A DNA stretch of 64,000 nt, taken from contig JAFEAP010000006.1 of the NCBI GenBank assembly GCA_018266355.1, positions 215,619 through 279,618 of the forward strand, written 5' to 3'. The notes under the pieces were generated by a model. It saw only the letters and a program-made list of their open reading frames with translations, was not told where the DNA came from and searched no databases. This stretch comes from Bdellovibrionales bacterium. GTDB taxonomy: Bacteria > Bdellovibrionota > UBA1018. The position numbers and the translations under genes were made by a program. Positions 34,544 to 43,770 of this stretch are shown here, in pieces. How positions within the stretch are numbered: the stretch's first letter is position 1; each line of letters opens with the position of its first letter.

Positions 34544-37500
34544 CTATTTTCCTACGCACTGGGCTTTATTGTTCCAGGCGTCCAGAATGATGTCTGGATC
34601 GTTCGGGTTGCTAGAAAATGCTTTAGTCCATTGATGGGGAAGCGGAAATAGCCTTCCCTGCCAACTGAAGTCCCAGACATCATCGTATTTGTTCTTCATC
34701 AAAGCCGCTACCAGGACGTCGTTCTGTTCCCCACAACCGAGGTATCCGCATCCTAGCGCTCCGCCAGAGTAATTATTCAATGTCCGAGAGATGTTGTTCC
34801 AGTAAGGATTGGAACTTCGCTGGCCGCTGGCAGTCATTGAGCTCACCGTGGAATTAAATGTTTTCAGAATCAGTTCTACATCTCGCGCGCTAAGCCCGCT
34901 CGAGTCAATTGAGTTGATCGGATCGTTCAACACGTAGCCATACAAATTCGTATCCCCACCCGCAAAAAGGATCGGATCTTTCGTCAACCACCGCCCCGTG
35001 CTCGCATCGTACTCCCGCGCGCCGAAGTGACAGAGCTTCGAATCCTGATCATAGATACACCCCGCGAACCCGAAAGGCTGAAACCCCGGACTCGAATCGC
35101 TGAGCACTTTTCCGAACTCGTCGTACTCGATCTGCTGCGCGATCGTGCCATTACTCACGTTCACAACTAGGCGCACACTCCCCCGCTCGTCCGAAAGAAT
35201 TCGATAGGTGGTACCGGACTTCACGACGTAGTCGGGAACGTTCGGCTTCGAACCGTAGACGAATCGATGCGTAATTTGTCGTGATGAATTCTCGAGAGCC
35301 GCGAGATGAAGATCGCCGGAGTAGATGAAATAGTTATTCACCGTCGTTCCAGTCAGCTTCGCGATTCGTCGATTGAATCCGTCGAGTTTGTAATTGATCG
35401 TCTTCGTCGGCAGCACGACTTGCTTGAGATTTCCGAATGAGTCGTAAGCGTACGTCGTCGCGACACCCCCCGAACGCCCCGTCATCTCACCGTTCAAATT
35501 ATAAGTGAACGACTCGGAGCCGTAAGTCGAGAGCCGGTCTTGTTCGTCGTAGGTCGCGGTGAATGCCACCCCGGCGACCGTTCCAGACGTTCGATTGCTG
35601 TTCGAATCGAAGGTCGATGCCCCATAAGCGGCGGAATCCCGAAGAACGGCGGAAAGCCGGCCCGCGGAATCGTAGGTGTAGGAGTACGTGTGAGTGACTC
35701 CGTTCACCGTCTCCGACTTACCCGAGATCCGACCGAGACTATCCCGCGTGTAAGTCTCAGAGAGAAGCGCGACCGGACTTCCCGAGGTCGGATTATACTG
35801 GGAACTATAGCTCGAAAACTCTCCGTAGGTTGAATCGTACGTCCGCGTATCGGCGATCTTGCTGAGCGTCGTGCTCGTGATGAGTCCCGTCGTCAAATTC
35901 CGCGTGATCGTTTCGGATCCGGCCTTGGTCAGGAGAATGTCCGTGTCGTACAGATAAGTGATCGAGCTCGCCGTTCCCGAACCCGGGGTTACGGTTTCGG
36001 TCGTCACCTGGGAGTCGGTTCCGTAATCCCAGCTGACCCCGCCGATCGTCGTGCTCGGCGATACGCTAGAAAGCGTATCCGTGAGAGGCAAAATGCCGTC
36101 ATTATCCTTCGCGACGGCATAACCATCCGGCGAAACGGCATTCGTGATCACGTTCGCGGCGAGGGTAAAGGTATAATTACCCGCCGCCGTCGAGATCGAA
36201 TCCAATTCGCCCGTCGTCGCGTTTCGATTGAACGAAATCGTCGAAGCGTCCGGTCGCGTCACCCCGGTCAACCGGAGATCGTTATCATACGAAAAAGTCG
36301 TCGGCGTAGAGGTCGTTCCTCCGAGATAAGGAGGTAAATACGAAGCGATCAAGTCGAGAAGATTCCACGTCATCTGATGCGCGGATTTTCCCGGAGGAGT
36401 GACGCTCGTCAGATTTCCGTTTCCGTCGTACGTGAAGACGACCGTTCGCGAATCCGGTAAGGTCACACCGGTGACGCGGCCGGCATCGTCGTACGCATAG
36501 GAGGTCGTTTGGCTCGCGGCATCGGTGACCGTGCTCAGGAGTCCCTTAGAAGGTCCCGAGGCCGAATACGTGAACGTATTCGAACGGCTCGAACGGGTCG
36601 AACCCGATATCCTTCCGTTCGTATCGTAAGAAAAGCTCGTCGGTGCGAACGTCGCGAACTGGACGCTCGTCATTCTACCGAAAAGATCCTTCGTGACGTA
36701 AGTCTTCCGACCTTTCGGAGAAGTGGTCGTCTCCGTTTGGGTCGAAGGGACGTACTCGGATTTCCAAAGATTTCCGTTGATCGTGCGGTCCCACTCGTCG
36801 GACGTGTATTGGAACACCGCCGGGGTTGTCGTTTCGTGAGCGCTCGCCGTTCCGGCGGTGACCGTGTGGGCGATCGTCGTGCTCGACGTGAGGGGGTAGC
36901 CTGCGCCCGTACTCCGGGTTTCCGTTACCGGAGTATCCAAAAGATCACTCCACCACGGATCCGGTGCGTCGTAATGGTAATCGTAGATCCTACCGCCATT
37001 CCCTAAAACGGTGCGAGAACCGCCGGTCGCGACGTCGAAAGAATCCCGGATATTCAGTCCGTTCGGGAGAAAGGTCGAGCTCGCTTCTTGGCCGGTACCG
37101 GGAGAATTGAAACCATAGACGCCGACTCGTCCCTCCGCGCTCGTCGACGTAAAGCTCGTCGCGTCACCCGACAAACCGGCGAAAGGCCCCGTGTACGAGG
37201 CGGAAAACGTCGCCGAACTTCCCCCGGAACTCGTGTCCGAGGCTAGATATCCGGCGGTATCGTAGGTCATCGTGCTCGTTTGGCCGTTCGGCTTTTGGAA
37301 AGTCAGAAGAAGGCCGTCCGCGGAGTACGTCATGCTGTACGTCTCGGAGTTCGGGTTCGTCACGCTGGTTAAATAGCCGTTCGAGTCCAGCGAAGTCGAA
37401 GTCGACTGTCCGTACGGCCCTTGGATCCCCGTCATCTTCGAAGCCCCGTCCCTCAAGACCGTGGTCACGTTTCCGTAGGCGTCCGCGATTTGGGTCAGCC

Positions 37501-38566
37501 GATGACTTCCGTCGTAGGAAAAAGAATAGAGCACTTTCCCCGTTTGTCCGTTCAGGGTTTTCTGGTGGAACCCGGAGGCGTCGAAAAGATAAACCTCCGC
37601 GGCGTCCGGCTTGGAAGTGACGGCGAGGTAGGTCGTCGGATCCCCGCTGATGGTCATCTCTCGCGCGGTCACCTTTCGGGACGTGCCGTCTCCGAAGTAA
37701 ATCCGCTTTGCCAGCCCGTCGTAGAAGTGATGGATCGAGAAAGTCCATCCACCGGTTCCTAAAGCGAGTGGGCGATATCCGCCTAACGGCATACTGAAAG
37801 GTTCGTAGCTGACCACTCCCGTAAATACGAGGTATCCGCCGAACACGTCGTTCCAATCGCTCAAGGCGGTCGAACTCAAACTATAACTCTGGGAGTAGGT
37901 CGCGGAAATCAGCCGAGATCCGATATCACTGACAAAGGGGCTCACACTCGCAGTGACGGATTGGTCGGGAGTGAGCGTACTGTCGGTTCGCGTGTAGAGC
38001 GGAGTCGGACCGCCGTCGGTCAACGTGATCGTCTGGGTCTGGAGTTCGGCCGGGACCGTTCCGTTCGTGATCGGAAGTTTAACTTCGTATTGGGACTTCC
38101 TGCCGATTACGCGATCGCTGAAGTATACGAGTCGAAACGGGGTTCCGACGATCGGAATCTCTTCTCCGACCGCCCTATCCTGCATATGGAGAATCGAACC
38201 CTTTTCACATACGAGGTGATCGGGGGAAAAGTAGGGCGGCGGAGTCGGAGGATACGAACCCACCCCCGGAACCGTCATTTCGCAAAGCTGGTGCTGTAAT
38301 CCGCCGCAATTCGGGTTCGGTCCGCTGCAACCGATCAATGTTTGATAACGACCGTGGATATTTCCCGAGTCATCGACCCAGATTTTCGAAAAATGCATGC
38401 AGGAAAGATTCGGGTCGTGGCCGGGAATACTGTTCTCCACGGCAAGCCAGGCCTCGCACTCCTCGATTTGCTCCGATACGCAACTCGCTCGCGCGTCTTT
38501 CCCGAAGCCGAAGCTCGCCCCTAAGATCGTCGTGACCAGAATCAGAAAGCGCAAATCCATCCGCAT
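34544..38566 (-). CDS. Exported Rhs/YD-repeat protein with variable C-terminal tip
   Basis: 1340 residues. Signal peptide (LRFLILVTTILGASFG). A Cys-containing N-terminal region comes first, then the entry motif GEEIPIVGTPFRLVYFS. A long run of YD repeats (such as YDDAGRVTGV, YDSAGRLSAV, YNLNGEMTGR) forms the cocoon-like shell. The core ends at REYDASTGRWLTKDPILF...NLYGYVLNDPIN near residue 1220. The tip of about 115 residues holds Cys1278 (GCGEQ), His1311 (PHQW) and Asp1329 (ILDAW), which could be a papain/transglutaminase-like triad. Rhs proteins deliver toxins to competitors. The triad is inferred. Downstream is a tiny membrane gene. Confidence 0.88.
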   Translation of the reverse strand: MRMDLRFLILVTTILGASFGFGKDARASCVSEQIEECEAWLAVENSIPGHDPNLSCMHFSKIWVDDSGNIHGRYQTLIGCSGPNPNCGGLQHQLCEMTVPGVGSYPPTPPPYFSPDHLVCEKGSILHMQDRAVGEEIPIVGTPFRLVYFSDRVIGRKSQYEVKLPITNGTVPAELQTQTITLTDGGPTPLYTRTDSTLTPDQSVTASVSPFVSDIGSRLISATYSQSYSLSSTALSDWNDVFGGYLVFTGVVSYEPFSMPLGGYRPLALGTGGWTFSIHHFYDGLAKRIYFGDGTSRKVTAREMTISGDPTTYLAVTSKPDAAEVYLFDASGFHQKTLNGQTGKVLYSFSYDGSHRLTQIADAYGNVTTVLRDGASKMTGIQGPYGQSTSTSLDSNGYLTSVTNPNSETYSMTYSADGLLLTFQKPNGQTSTMTYDTAGYLASDTSSGGSSATFSASYTGPFAGLSGDATSFTSTSAEGRVGVYGFNSPGTGQEASSTFLPNGLNIRDSFDVATGGSRTVLGNGGRIYDYHYDAPDPWWSDLLDTPVTETRSTGAGYPLTSSTTIAHTVTAGTASAHETTTPAVFQYTSDEWDRTINGNLWKSEYVPSTQTETTTSPKGRKTYVTKDLFGRMTSVQFATFAPTSFSYDTNGRISGSTRSSRSNTFTYSASGPSKGLLSTVTDAASQTTSYAYDDAGRVTGVTLPDSRTVVFTYDGNGNLTSVTPPGKSAHQMTWNLLDLIASYLPPYLGGTTSTPTTFSYDNDLRLTGVTRPDASTISFNRNATTGELDSISTAAGNYTFTLAANVITNAVSPDGYAVAKDNDGILPLTDTLSSVSPSTTIGGVSWDYGTDSQVTTETVTPGSGTASSITYLYDTDILLTKAGSETITRNLTTGLITSTTLSKIADTRTYDSTYGEFSSYSSQYNPTSGSPVALLSETYTRDSLGRISGKSETVNGVTHTYSYTYDSAGRLSAVLRDSAAYGASTFDSNSNRTSGTVAGVAFTATYDEQDRLSTYGSESFTYNLNGEMTGRSGGVATTYAYDSFGNLKQVVLPTKTINYKLDGFNRRIAKLTGTTVNNYFIYSGDLHLAALENSSRQITHRFVYGSKPNVPDYVVKSGTTYRILSDERGSVRLVVNVSNGTIAQQIEYDEFGKVLSDSSPGFQPFGFAGCIYDQDSKLCHFGAREYDASTGRWLTKDPILFAGGDTNLYGYVLNDPINSIDSSGLSARDVELILKTFNSTVSSMTASGQRSSNPYWNNISRTLNNYSGGALGCGYLGCGEQNDVLVAALMKNKYDDVWDFSWQGRLFPLPHQWTKAFSSNPNDPDIILDAWNNKAQCVGK

Positions 38567-38796
38567 TTTAAATTATTCCCCGGTTAATAATCTGATTTCA
38601 ATTCGAGTAAGATCACCCCGAAAGTGAAGAGCGCGAGCGCTCCGAACTTTCGGACAATTTCAATTCAGCCGATCCACTCAGCGTGAACGGAGAAAAATCT
38701 CAATTCAATAAAAATGATTAGTAGATTTTTACTTAGAAAATCTAAAATTCATCTTTTCTGAAGAGGTCTGCGCCGTGGCTAGGATCTCCCGTACAT

Positions 38797-38831
38797 AAAA
38801 AAAGGCCCGCGCCCGTTCCCGAGCGCGAGCC
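38797..38831 (-). terminator. Intrinsic terminator for the Cys-rich gene, inside repeat copy 2
   Basis: Read on the minus strand, an 11-bp stem (38831-38821 with 38814-38804, two G-U pairs), loop GGGAAC, then seven T. Copy 1 of the repeat keeps the stem but has no adjoining T run. Confidence 0.7.
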
Positions 38832-38849
38832 CCTGACGGCTCAAGCGTA
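38804..38849 (+). repeat. 46-bp direct repeat, copy 2
   Basis: Exact copy of 32195-32240. It would be the distal att-like end of the island, and it restores what may be the original junction between the desaturase end and the convergent Cys-rich gene. The gap 38567-38863 otherwise holds only AT-rich DNA, presumably rhs promoter sequence. No other gene is seen there. Confidence 0.8.
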
Positions 38850-38863
38850 GTGAACGAACCGTT

Positions 38864-39214
38864 CTAGTTCGCCGCGTGGAAGATCGCGGTGGCGCGCTTC
38901 ACGGCGGTCTTCGCGGACTTCTCCGCGTCCTTCCCCTCGTGGCACTTCGTGCACTTGCTGCAATCCTTCTCACCTTTGCAGTGATCACACTTCGCGCAAC
39001 TGCCCTTCTTGCAATCCGGACAGGACTTCCCGCAGTCGACGGCGTGCTTTTCGTGGCACTTCGCGCAGTGTTCGGACTTTTTCTCCGTTTTTGTCTCCGT
39101 CACCGCCGGTTTCGCCGGCGCGGTTTCTTCGGCGGAAGCGAAGCGAACGGTCACGGTCGAACCGAAAAAGAGGAGGACGGAAGCGAGGACGAGGGTTTGT
39201 TTAGCGAAACGCAT
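38864..39214 (-). CDS. Exported Cys/His-rich small protein with two CxxCH motifs
   Basis: 116 residues with a signal peptide (LVLASVLLFFGSTVTV, cleavage near ASA). After a Thr/Glu/Lys linker come at least ten Cys in CxxC spacing, including CAKCHEKH and CTKCHEGK. These read as heme c motifs but could equally bind metal, and the short spacing (CPDCKK, CAKCDHCKG) looks more like a metal sponge. It is periplasmic. The terminator lies within the 46-bp repeat. SD AAAGGGA precedes ATG 39214. Confidence 0.65.
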   Translation of the reverse strand: MRFAKQTLVLASVLLFFGSTVTVRFASAEETAPAKPAVTETKTEKKSEHCAKCHEKHAVDCGKSCPDCKKGSCAKCDHCKGEKDCSKCTKCHEGKDAEKSAKTAVKRATAIFHAAN

Positions 39215-39625
39215 GGAGGGATTCCCTTTCTAGCAGTGCATTAAAATCCGATTTCGGGGGTCGGTCGACCCAGACTCGATTTGACCTGAGCATAACGTGC
39301 TTCCGGTGCGACGGGTGACCGGGCGCACTTTTATTTCCTTACAAATGCATCGCGTCAAGCCCCCTGCCCTTCGTCACGCGCGGTCCTCTCCTTAGATCCT
39401 AACCCGCGATCCTCGCGAAACCTCCCGAAAATTCCCGCGTGCCGACTCGCGCTCTCGAAGTCACGCGCATTCGATCGCGCTCGCGAAATTTTTTTCGAAT
39501 TTTTCCCTTCACGCATTTTCTCCAGGAAAACCCGATTCCATTTCGCGCTCGCGCTATTTTCAATCGCCGCTGATGAACGCAAGCACGGTCAAAGAAAAAA
39601 TCGCGAACGTTTCTCGATATAGTTG
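39215..39625. other. Intergenic region, no supported gene
   Basis: About 410 nt between divergent genes. One minus-strand frame (39355-39582) is open but has no SD and a random-looking composition, so I do not call it. A TATGCT on the minus strand near 39290 could serve the Cys-rich gene. Confidence 0.4.
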
Positions 39626-39654
39626 TTGGAAAAATCTTTCGCCCTGTCTAGATA
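39626..39654 (+). promoter_or_regulatory. Promoter of the XRE-type gene
   Basis: TTGGAA (39626-39631), 17 nt, TAGATA (39649-39654), 10 nt before ATG 39665. It predicts a leader of only a few nt, although GGAGG also lies 3 nt before the ATG. Confidence 0.55.
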
Positions 39655-39664
39655 CTGGAGGTCT

Positions 39665-40099
39665 ATGAAACAACGTGGACGCCCCAAGGGCCGCTCAACC
39701 GACCGCCGATCCTTCGGCCCGCTCGGTGATCTCATTCGTAAACACCGTCTCGAACGCGGACACGGCCTCGCCGATGTCGCGAAAGCTTGCAGCTGCAGCG
39801 TTCAGTTCATCTCGAACATCGAACACGGCCGCGCTCCCCTTCCGTGGGAAAAGCTCCCTTCGATTTCCGACTTCCTGAAAATTTCGATGGAAGAACTCCA
39901 AGCGGCGAACCTCTCCGTCCGCTCCGACTTCCAATCCTTCGCGAAGACCGCGAAAGCCCGCGCCGGCCTCGCCGCCTCGACTTTCACGCACGTCGCGCGC
40001 GACAAGGAACTCCAGGAAATCCTGCAAGCCTACCAAGTCGCCTCCCTCGCGAACCGGAAAAAGTTCGTGAAGTCCGCGATCAAACTCCTCTCGGAATAG
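39665..40099 (+). CDS. XRE-family transcriptional regulator
   Basis: 144 residues from ATG 39665. It has a basic start (MKQRGRPKGRSTDRR). A Cro/CI HTH follows at about 20-75 (LGDLIRKHRLERGHGLADVAKACSCSVQFISNIEHG). A helical tail may mediate dimerisation. Codon use matches the core genome. Ends 12 nt before the convergent folA stop, with a small GAAA-capped hairpin (40099-40112) at the junction. Target unknown, though the promoter architecture would allow autoregulation. Confidence 0.75.
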   Translation: MKQRGRPKGRSTDRRSFGPLGDLIRKHRLERGHGLADVAKACSCSVQFISNIEHGRAPLPWEKLPSISDFLKISMEELQAANLSVRSDFQSFAKTAKARAGLAASTFTHVARDKELQEILQAYQVASLANRKKFVKSAIKLLSE

Positions 40100-40111
40100 T
40101 CGCGAAAGCGA

Positions 40112-40633
40112 CTACACCCGGTCGAAAACCAAAAACCTGAAGCTCGGCCGATCCTTCGCGGGGTCGGCCGCTTTTTCTTCCCGTGAAACCTCGCGGAAAC
40201 GCCCGGAAAGGCGGAGTTCCGGCCATTCCGGGAAAGTCGTATCCCCTTCGATCTTCACGTCGACCTCGGTGATGTAGAGTCGGTCGGCCATCGGAAGGGC
40301 AAGTCGGTAGATCTCGCCGCCGCCGAGGATGAAGACCTCCGGAGCGTCGCCCGCGAGCTCGATCGCCTGCTCGAGCGAAGACGCGAGGGCGGCGTCCGGA
40401 ACGATCATCGACTGACTACGGGTGATGATCACGTTCTTGCGGCCCGGCAGGAGCCGACCGATCGATTCGTAGGTCTTCCGTCCCATGATCACCGGCGCGC
40501 CGTAGGTGATTTCCTTGAAGCGCTTCAGGTCTTCCGGCAAGTGCCACGGCAGTTTCTGGTCGTTCCCGATCACGCCGTTTCGCGACACGGCGGCGATGAG
40601 CGAAAGGCGTCTCGTCGGATGCGTCCCGCTCAA
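40112..40633 (-). CDS. folA: Dihydrofolate reductase
   Basis: 173 residues. Motifs: [30 protein letters not shown] (cofactor and substrate loop), [12 protein letters not shown], and [13 protein letters not shown]. It reduces dihydrofolate to tetrahydrofolate. The start appears to be TTG 40633, overlapping the thyA stop (TTGA). thyA-folA coupling is common, because thymidylate synthase makes the dihydrofolate that this enzyme recycles. Confidence 0.95.
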   Translation of the reverse strand: MSGTHPTRRLSLIAAVSRNGVIGNDQKLPWHLPEDLKRFKEITYGAPVIMGRKTYESIGRLLPGRKNVIITRSQSMIVPDAALASSLEQAIELAGDAPEVFILGGGEIYRLALPMADRLYITEVDVKIEGDTTFPEWPELRLSGRFREVSREEKAADPAKDRPSFRFLVFDRV

Positions 40634-41436
40634 ATCGCCACGGGCGCCTTAATCCCCGGATGCGGATCGTAGCCGATGATCTCGAAGTCTTCGTATTCGA
40701 AATCGAAGACCGTCTTCACGCCGCGAGCGAGCGCACGCTGCAGGTTCAGCTTCGGCAGCGGCCGCGTCTCGCGCGAAAGCTGGAGCTTCACTTGGTCGAA
40801 GTGGTTCGAATAGATGTGCGCGTCGCCGAGCGTGTGGACGAAATCGCCGACGCCGAGATCGCAGACCATCGCGATCATATGAGTGAGGAGCGCGTAACTC
40901 GCGATATTGAACGGCACGCCGAGGAAAAGATCGGCCGACCGCTGATAGAGCTGGCAGGAGAGCTTTCCGTTCGCGACGTAGAACTGGAAAAATGCGTGGC
41001 ACGGCGGGAGCGCCATCTTATCCAGCTCGCCCACGTTCCAGGCGCTCACGATCAGCCGCCGCGAATCGGGGTTTTTCTTGATCTGCGCGACGACGTTCGA
41101 GATCTGGTCGATCGTCTGGCCGTCGGCCCCGCGCCAGGACCGCCACTGGGCGCCGTAGACCGGACCGAGGTTCCCGTCCTTGTCCGCCCATTCGTCCCAG
41201 ATCGAAACGCCGTGTTCCTTCAGCCAGGCGGTATTCGTATCGCCGCGAAGGAACCAAAGGAGTTCATTGAAGATCGATCGGACGTGGACCTTCTTCGTGG
41301 TCACGAGCGGAAAACCTTCGTTCAAATCGAAACGCATCTGGTGACCGAAGATACTCCGGGTGCCGGTCCCGGTTCGGTCCGTCTTCTCGACGCCGTTTTC
41401 CATGACGTGGCGGAGGAGATCGAGGTAGGCCTTCAT
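40630..41436 (-). CDS. thyA: Thymidylate synthase
   Basis: 268 residues, close to the 264 of E. coli. Catalytic Cys in [13 protein letters not shown], the dUMP-binding [10 protein letters not shown] and [16 protein letters not shown], and the C-terminal IKAPVAI. It methylates dUMP to dTMP using methylene-tetrahydrofolate. Divergent from a pseudouridine synthase gene with only 44 nt between starts. Confidence 0.97.
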   Translation of the reverse strand: MKAYLDLLRHVMENGVEKTDRTGTGTRSIFGHQMRFDLNEGFPLVTTKKVHVRSIFNELLWFLRGDTNTAWLKEHGVSIWDEWADKDGNLGPVYGAQWRSWRGADGQTIDQISNVVAQIKKNPDSRRLIVSAWNVGELDKMALPPCHAFFQFYVANGKLSCQLYQRSADLFLGVPFNIASYALLTHMIAMVCDLGVGDFVHTLGDAHIYSNHFDQVKLQLSRETRPLPKLNLQRALARGVKTVFDFEYEDFEIIGYDPHPGIKAPVAI

Positions 41437-41480
41437 TGGCTTTCATTTTCCCACGAGAGCGAGAAGAATGGGAGGAAGGA

Positions 41481-42143
41481 ATGGACCCTCGAATTCTTTT
41501 CGAAGATACGCACCTCGTCGTCGTCTCGAAACCCGCCGGACTTCTCTCGCAGGGCGAGAAAACCGGGGATCCGAACCTCGTCGATTGGTGCCGCGCGCAT
41601 TTCGGTCGGAATTACGTCGGGCTCGTCCACCGTCTCGATCGTTTCACTTCGGGGCTGATGGTGGTCGCGAAACGATCGAAATCGGCCGAGCGGTTGACGA
41701 ACGCGCTCCGGGACGGCGAACTCGTGCGCGTCTACCACGCGATCCTCGAAGGACGGCTCGCCGCCGCCGCGGATTGGCGGCACCACCTCCGAAAAGATCC
41801 GGCGACGAACACGACTTCGGTCGTCCGGGCGGGCGCGGCCGGTGCGAAGGAGGCGTCGCTCCACGTTCGACCGATCGAATCGAAATCCGTCCGCGGCGTC
41901 GCGCTCACGCTCGCGGAGTTCCGGCTCGAGACCGGCCGTTCGCACCAGATCCGGGTCCAATCCGCGGCCATGGGCCACCCCCTTCTCGGGGACACGAAGT
42001 ACGGCGCCCGGCAAGGGGAGCTCGGCCTCTCCCGCCCCGCCCTCCACTCGGCCCACCTCGAATTCCCCCACCCGATGACGAAAGAAACCCTTCGGTTCGA
42101 CGATCCGCTGCCCGCCGATCTGGCGGCGATCCTAGACGGCTAA
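41481..42143 (+). CDS. RluA-family RNA pseudouridine synthase
   Basis: 220 residues from ATG 41481 (SD GGAGGAAGGA). Catalytic Asp in GLVHRLDRFTSGLMVVAK, the family motif, plus RLETGRSHQIRVQ and PLLGDTKYG near the C-terminus. No S4 domain, so it is a short RluA form. The target RNA (rRNA or tRNA) cannot be inferred. Confidence 0.88.
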   Translation: MDPRILFEDTHLVVVSKPAGLLSQGEKTGDPNLVDWCRAHFGRNYVGLVHRLDRFTSGLMVVAKRSKSAERLTNALRDGELVRVYHAILEGRLAAAADWRHHLRKDPATNTTSVVRAGAAGAKEASLHVRPIESKSVRGVALTLAEFRLETGRSHQIRVQSAAMGHPLLGDTKYGARQGELGLSRPALHSAHLEFPHPMTKETLRFDDPLPADLAAILDG

Positions 42144-42207
42144 ACGCCGGCGTGTCTCGGAAGACGCATTACCGTTCGGATCGTGGATTGGTACCCTCGT
42201 TATTTGT

Positions 42208-43770
42208 ATGTCCCAAGATCGGGTTTTCATCGGCGCCGTGCTCGCCGCCGCGCTTTGGTTCGTCTTGAATCCGGATTTGAAATCCCGGTCCGTCGAGGCG
42301 GGAACGAATATCGGTACCGCCCAGGAGAGGCCTCGGGAAGCGCTCACTCTCCTTCCGCCCCCGAACGTCGAAACGTCCGCAGGGGGCTCCGCCGGAGCGA
42401 TGGACTCGAAGTCCGCTCTCGCCAGCGGCGCCTCCCGTGAGATCCGCGAAAACATCCTGATCGAACTCCGGGCGAAAGACGGCGGCTGCGAATCGACCGT
42501 CGTCGAAGCGCCGGAGCTCGTCGGCACCACGCTCGAAGGACCGGCGTGGGACTGCGAACTCGCGGTGAAGATCCGCGGCTCCGTGGTCTTCGATCCGCAG
42601 CTGAACCGGTATTCGAACTTCAAGCCGAACGTCCTGCGGGACGATCCTCCTTACGACCGCGCGATCCTCGCGCGGTGGGAAAACTACGGCACGCTTTGCC
42701 CGAACGGCAGCTGCGGGCGCTCCGATCTGGTCGTCCTCGGCGACGGAAGCGTTCAAGTCCGCGGCGATTCGAATCTCTTTCCCGACGAGATCGGCCGGCT
42801 CGACAAACCGGATTACGAACTCCTCGGCACCCTCGGTAAAGCCGTCGCCATCGACTCGACGCCGCCCCTCGAAAAGCGGATCGCCGATCCGAAGACGAGC
42901 GAACGCGTCTCGATGCATCTCCTCAGTCGCTACCGCGCCTATCCGATCATGGACGCGGATTACCTTCACGCATCCCTCGTCTATCTCCCCGGCACTCCGA
43001 CCCGAGTCGCATGCCGTCTGGTCCAGAAAAAGACGCCGGCGCGATTCTGCGAACTCCTCGACGAGGAAGGCGGACCTTCTCCGCGGCCGGAAGCGACCGG
43101 AAAGCCGCCGATCGTCGTTCACGATCCGGGACACGGAACGGGTTCGGGCGGGAATTCGAGCGATCCGAATTCTCCGAACTCGGGGAATCCATCGAATCCG
43201 GGGACGCCTGCGAACCCGGGAACGCCGCCGACCGGATCGAACGGTTCCGGGACCTCCCCGAACGGCCTACCGACCGCTCCCCCCGGACCGCCGTCGGGCA
43301 CCGTCGTCTACCACTACCCCGACGAGATTTCTTCGCACCCGCGGGGGCTGACCTGGAACAACCTCACCCCGGCGACGCTCGCCACCGGCTACGTTCACGT
43401 GAGCTGTCACGGAAAGCACGAGTGCAACGCCTATCAGGGCGATACGGCGTGCACCTCCGTGCAGCCGATGCTCTGTATCCGGAAAGATTCGTCGATCGCC
43501 TCGCCCGCTTTACCGCCCGAACTCCAGACGCGGTACTCGACTTGGGCGTCCGCGGAAGTCCGCCTCCTCCCGAACGTCGTCGGGACCTCGCTCACCTCGC
43601 GGGAGGCCGCGGACGCGAAATGTGCCGCCGGTTTCGGCGCGGGCTGGAGAATGGCCGAGCACCACGACGGATGGGGATGGGGTTTCGTAGCCCGCGGTTC
43701 GCTCGCGGGAGACGATCACTTCTGGGTCGCCATCGACGACCAGCCCGCGAACTGCTGGAACTCGCGCTAA
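42208..43770 (+). CDS. Exported or membrane-anchored protein with low-complexity linker and Cys-rich C-terminal domain
   Basis: 520 residues. The N-terminal hydrophobic segment (VFIGAVLAAALWFVL) is a signal or anchor. Domain 1 covers about 70-285. A Gly/Ser/Asn/Pro-rich linker (about 310-370, GSGGNSSDPNSPNSGNP type) follows. The C-terminal domain of about 150 residues has CHGKHECNAYQGDTAC and GAGWRMAEHHDGWGWGF, and ends with FWVAIDDQPANCW. I have no family name for the C-terminal domain, but its motif density suggests a conserved fold. Stop overlaps the convergent methyltransferase gene by 4 nt. Confidence 0.65.
   Translation: MSQDRVFIGAVLAAALWFVLNPDLKSRSVEAGTNIGTAQERPREALTLLPPPNVETSAGGSAGAMDSKSALASGASREIRENILIELRAKDGGCESTVVEAPELVGTTLEGPAWDCELAVKIRGSVVFDPQLNRYSNFKPNVLRDDPPYDRAILARWENYGTLCPNGSCGRSDLVVLGDGSVQVRGDSNLFPDEIGRLDKPDYELLGTLGKAVAIDSTPPLEKRIADPKTSERVSMHLLSRYRAYPIMDADYLHASLVYLPGTPTRVACRLVQKKTPARFCELLDEEGGPSPRPEATGKPPIVVHDPGHGTGSGGNSSDPNSPNSGNPSNPGTPANPGTPPTGSNGSGTSPNGLPTAPPGPPSGTVVYHYPDEISSHPRGLTWNNLTPATLATGYVHVSCHGKHECNAYQGDTACTSVQPMLCIRKDSSIASPALPPELQTRYSTWASAEVRLLPNVVGTSLTSREAADAKCAAGFGAGWRMAEHHDGWGWGFVARGSLAGDDHFWVAIDDQPANCWNSR

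Noticed and set aside
38804..38849. The 46-bp repeat as only a duplicated terminator
   Set aside because: Its boundaries match the desaturase coding end and it is exact over 46 bp, which exceeds what hairpin need would require, so I kept the island interpretation.
39355..39582. Minus-strand open frame of 75 residues between divergent genes
   Set aside because: No SD, composition looks random, and the region is better explained as promoter DNA.
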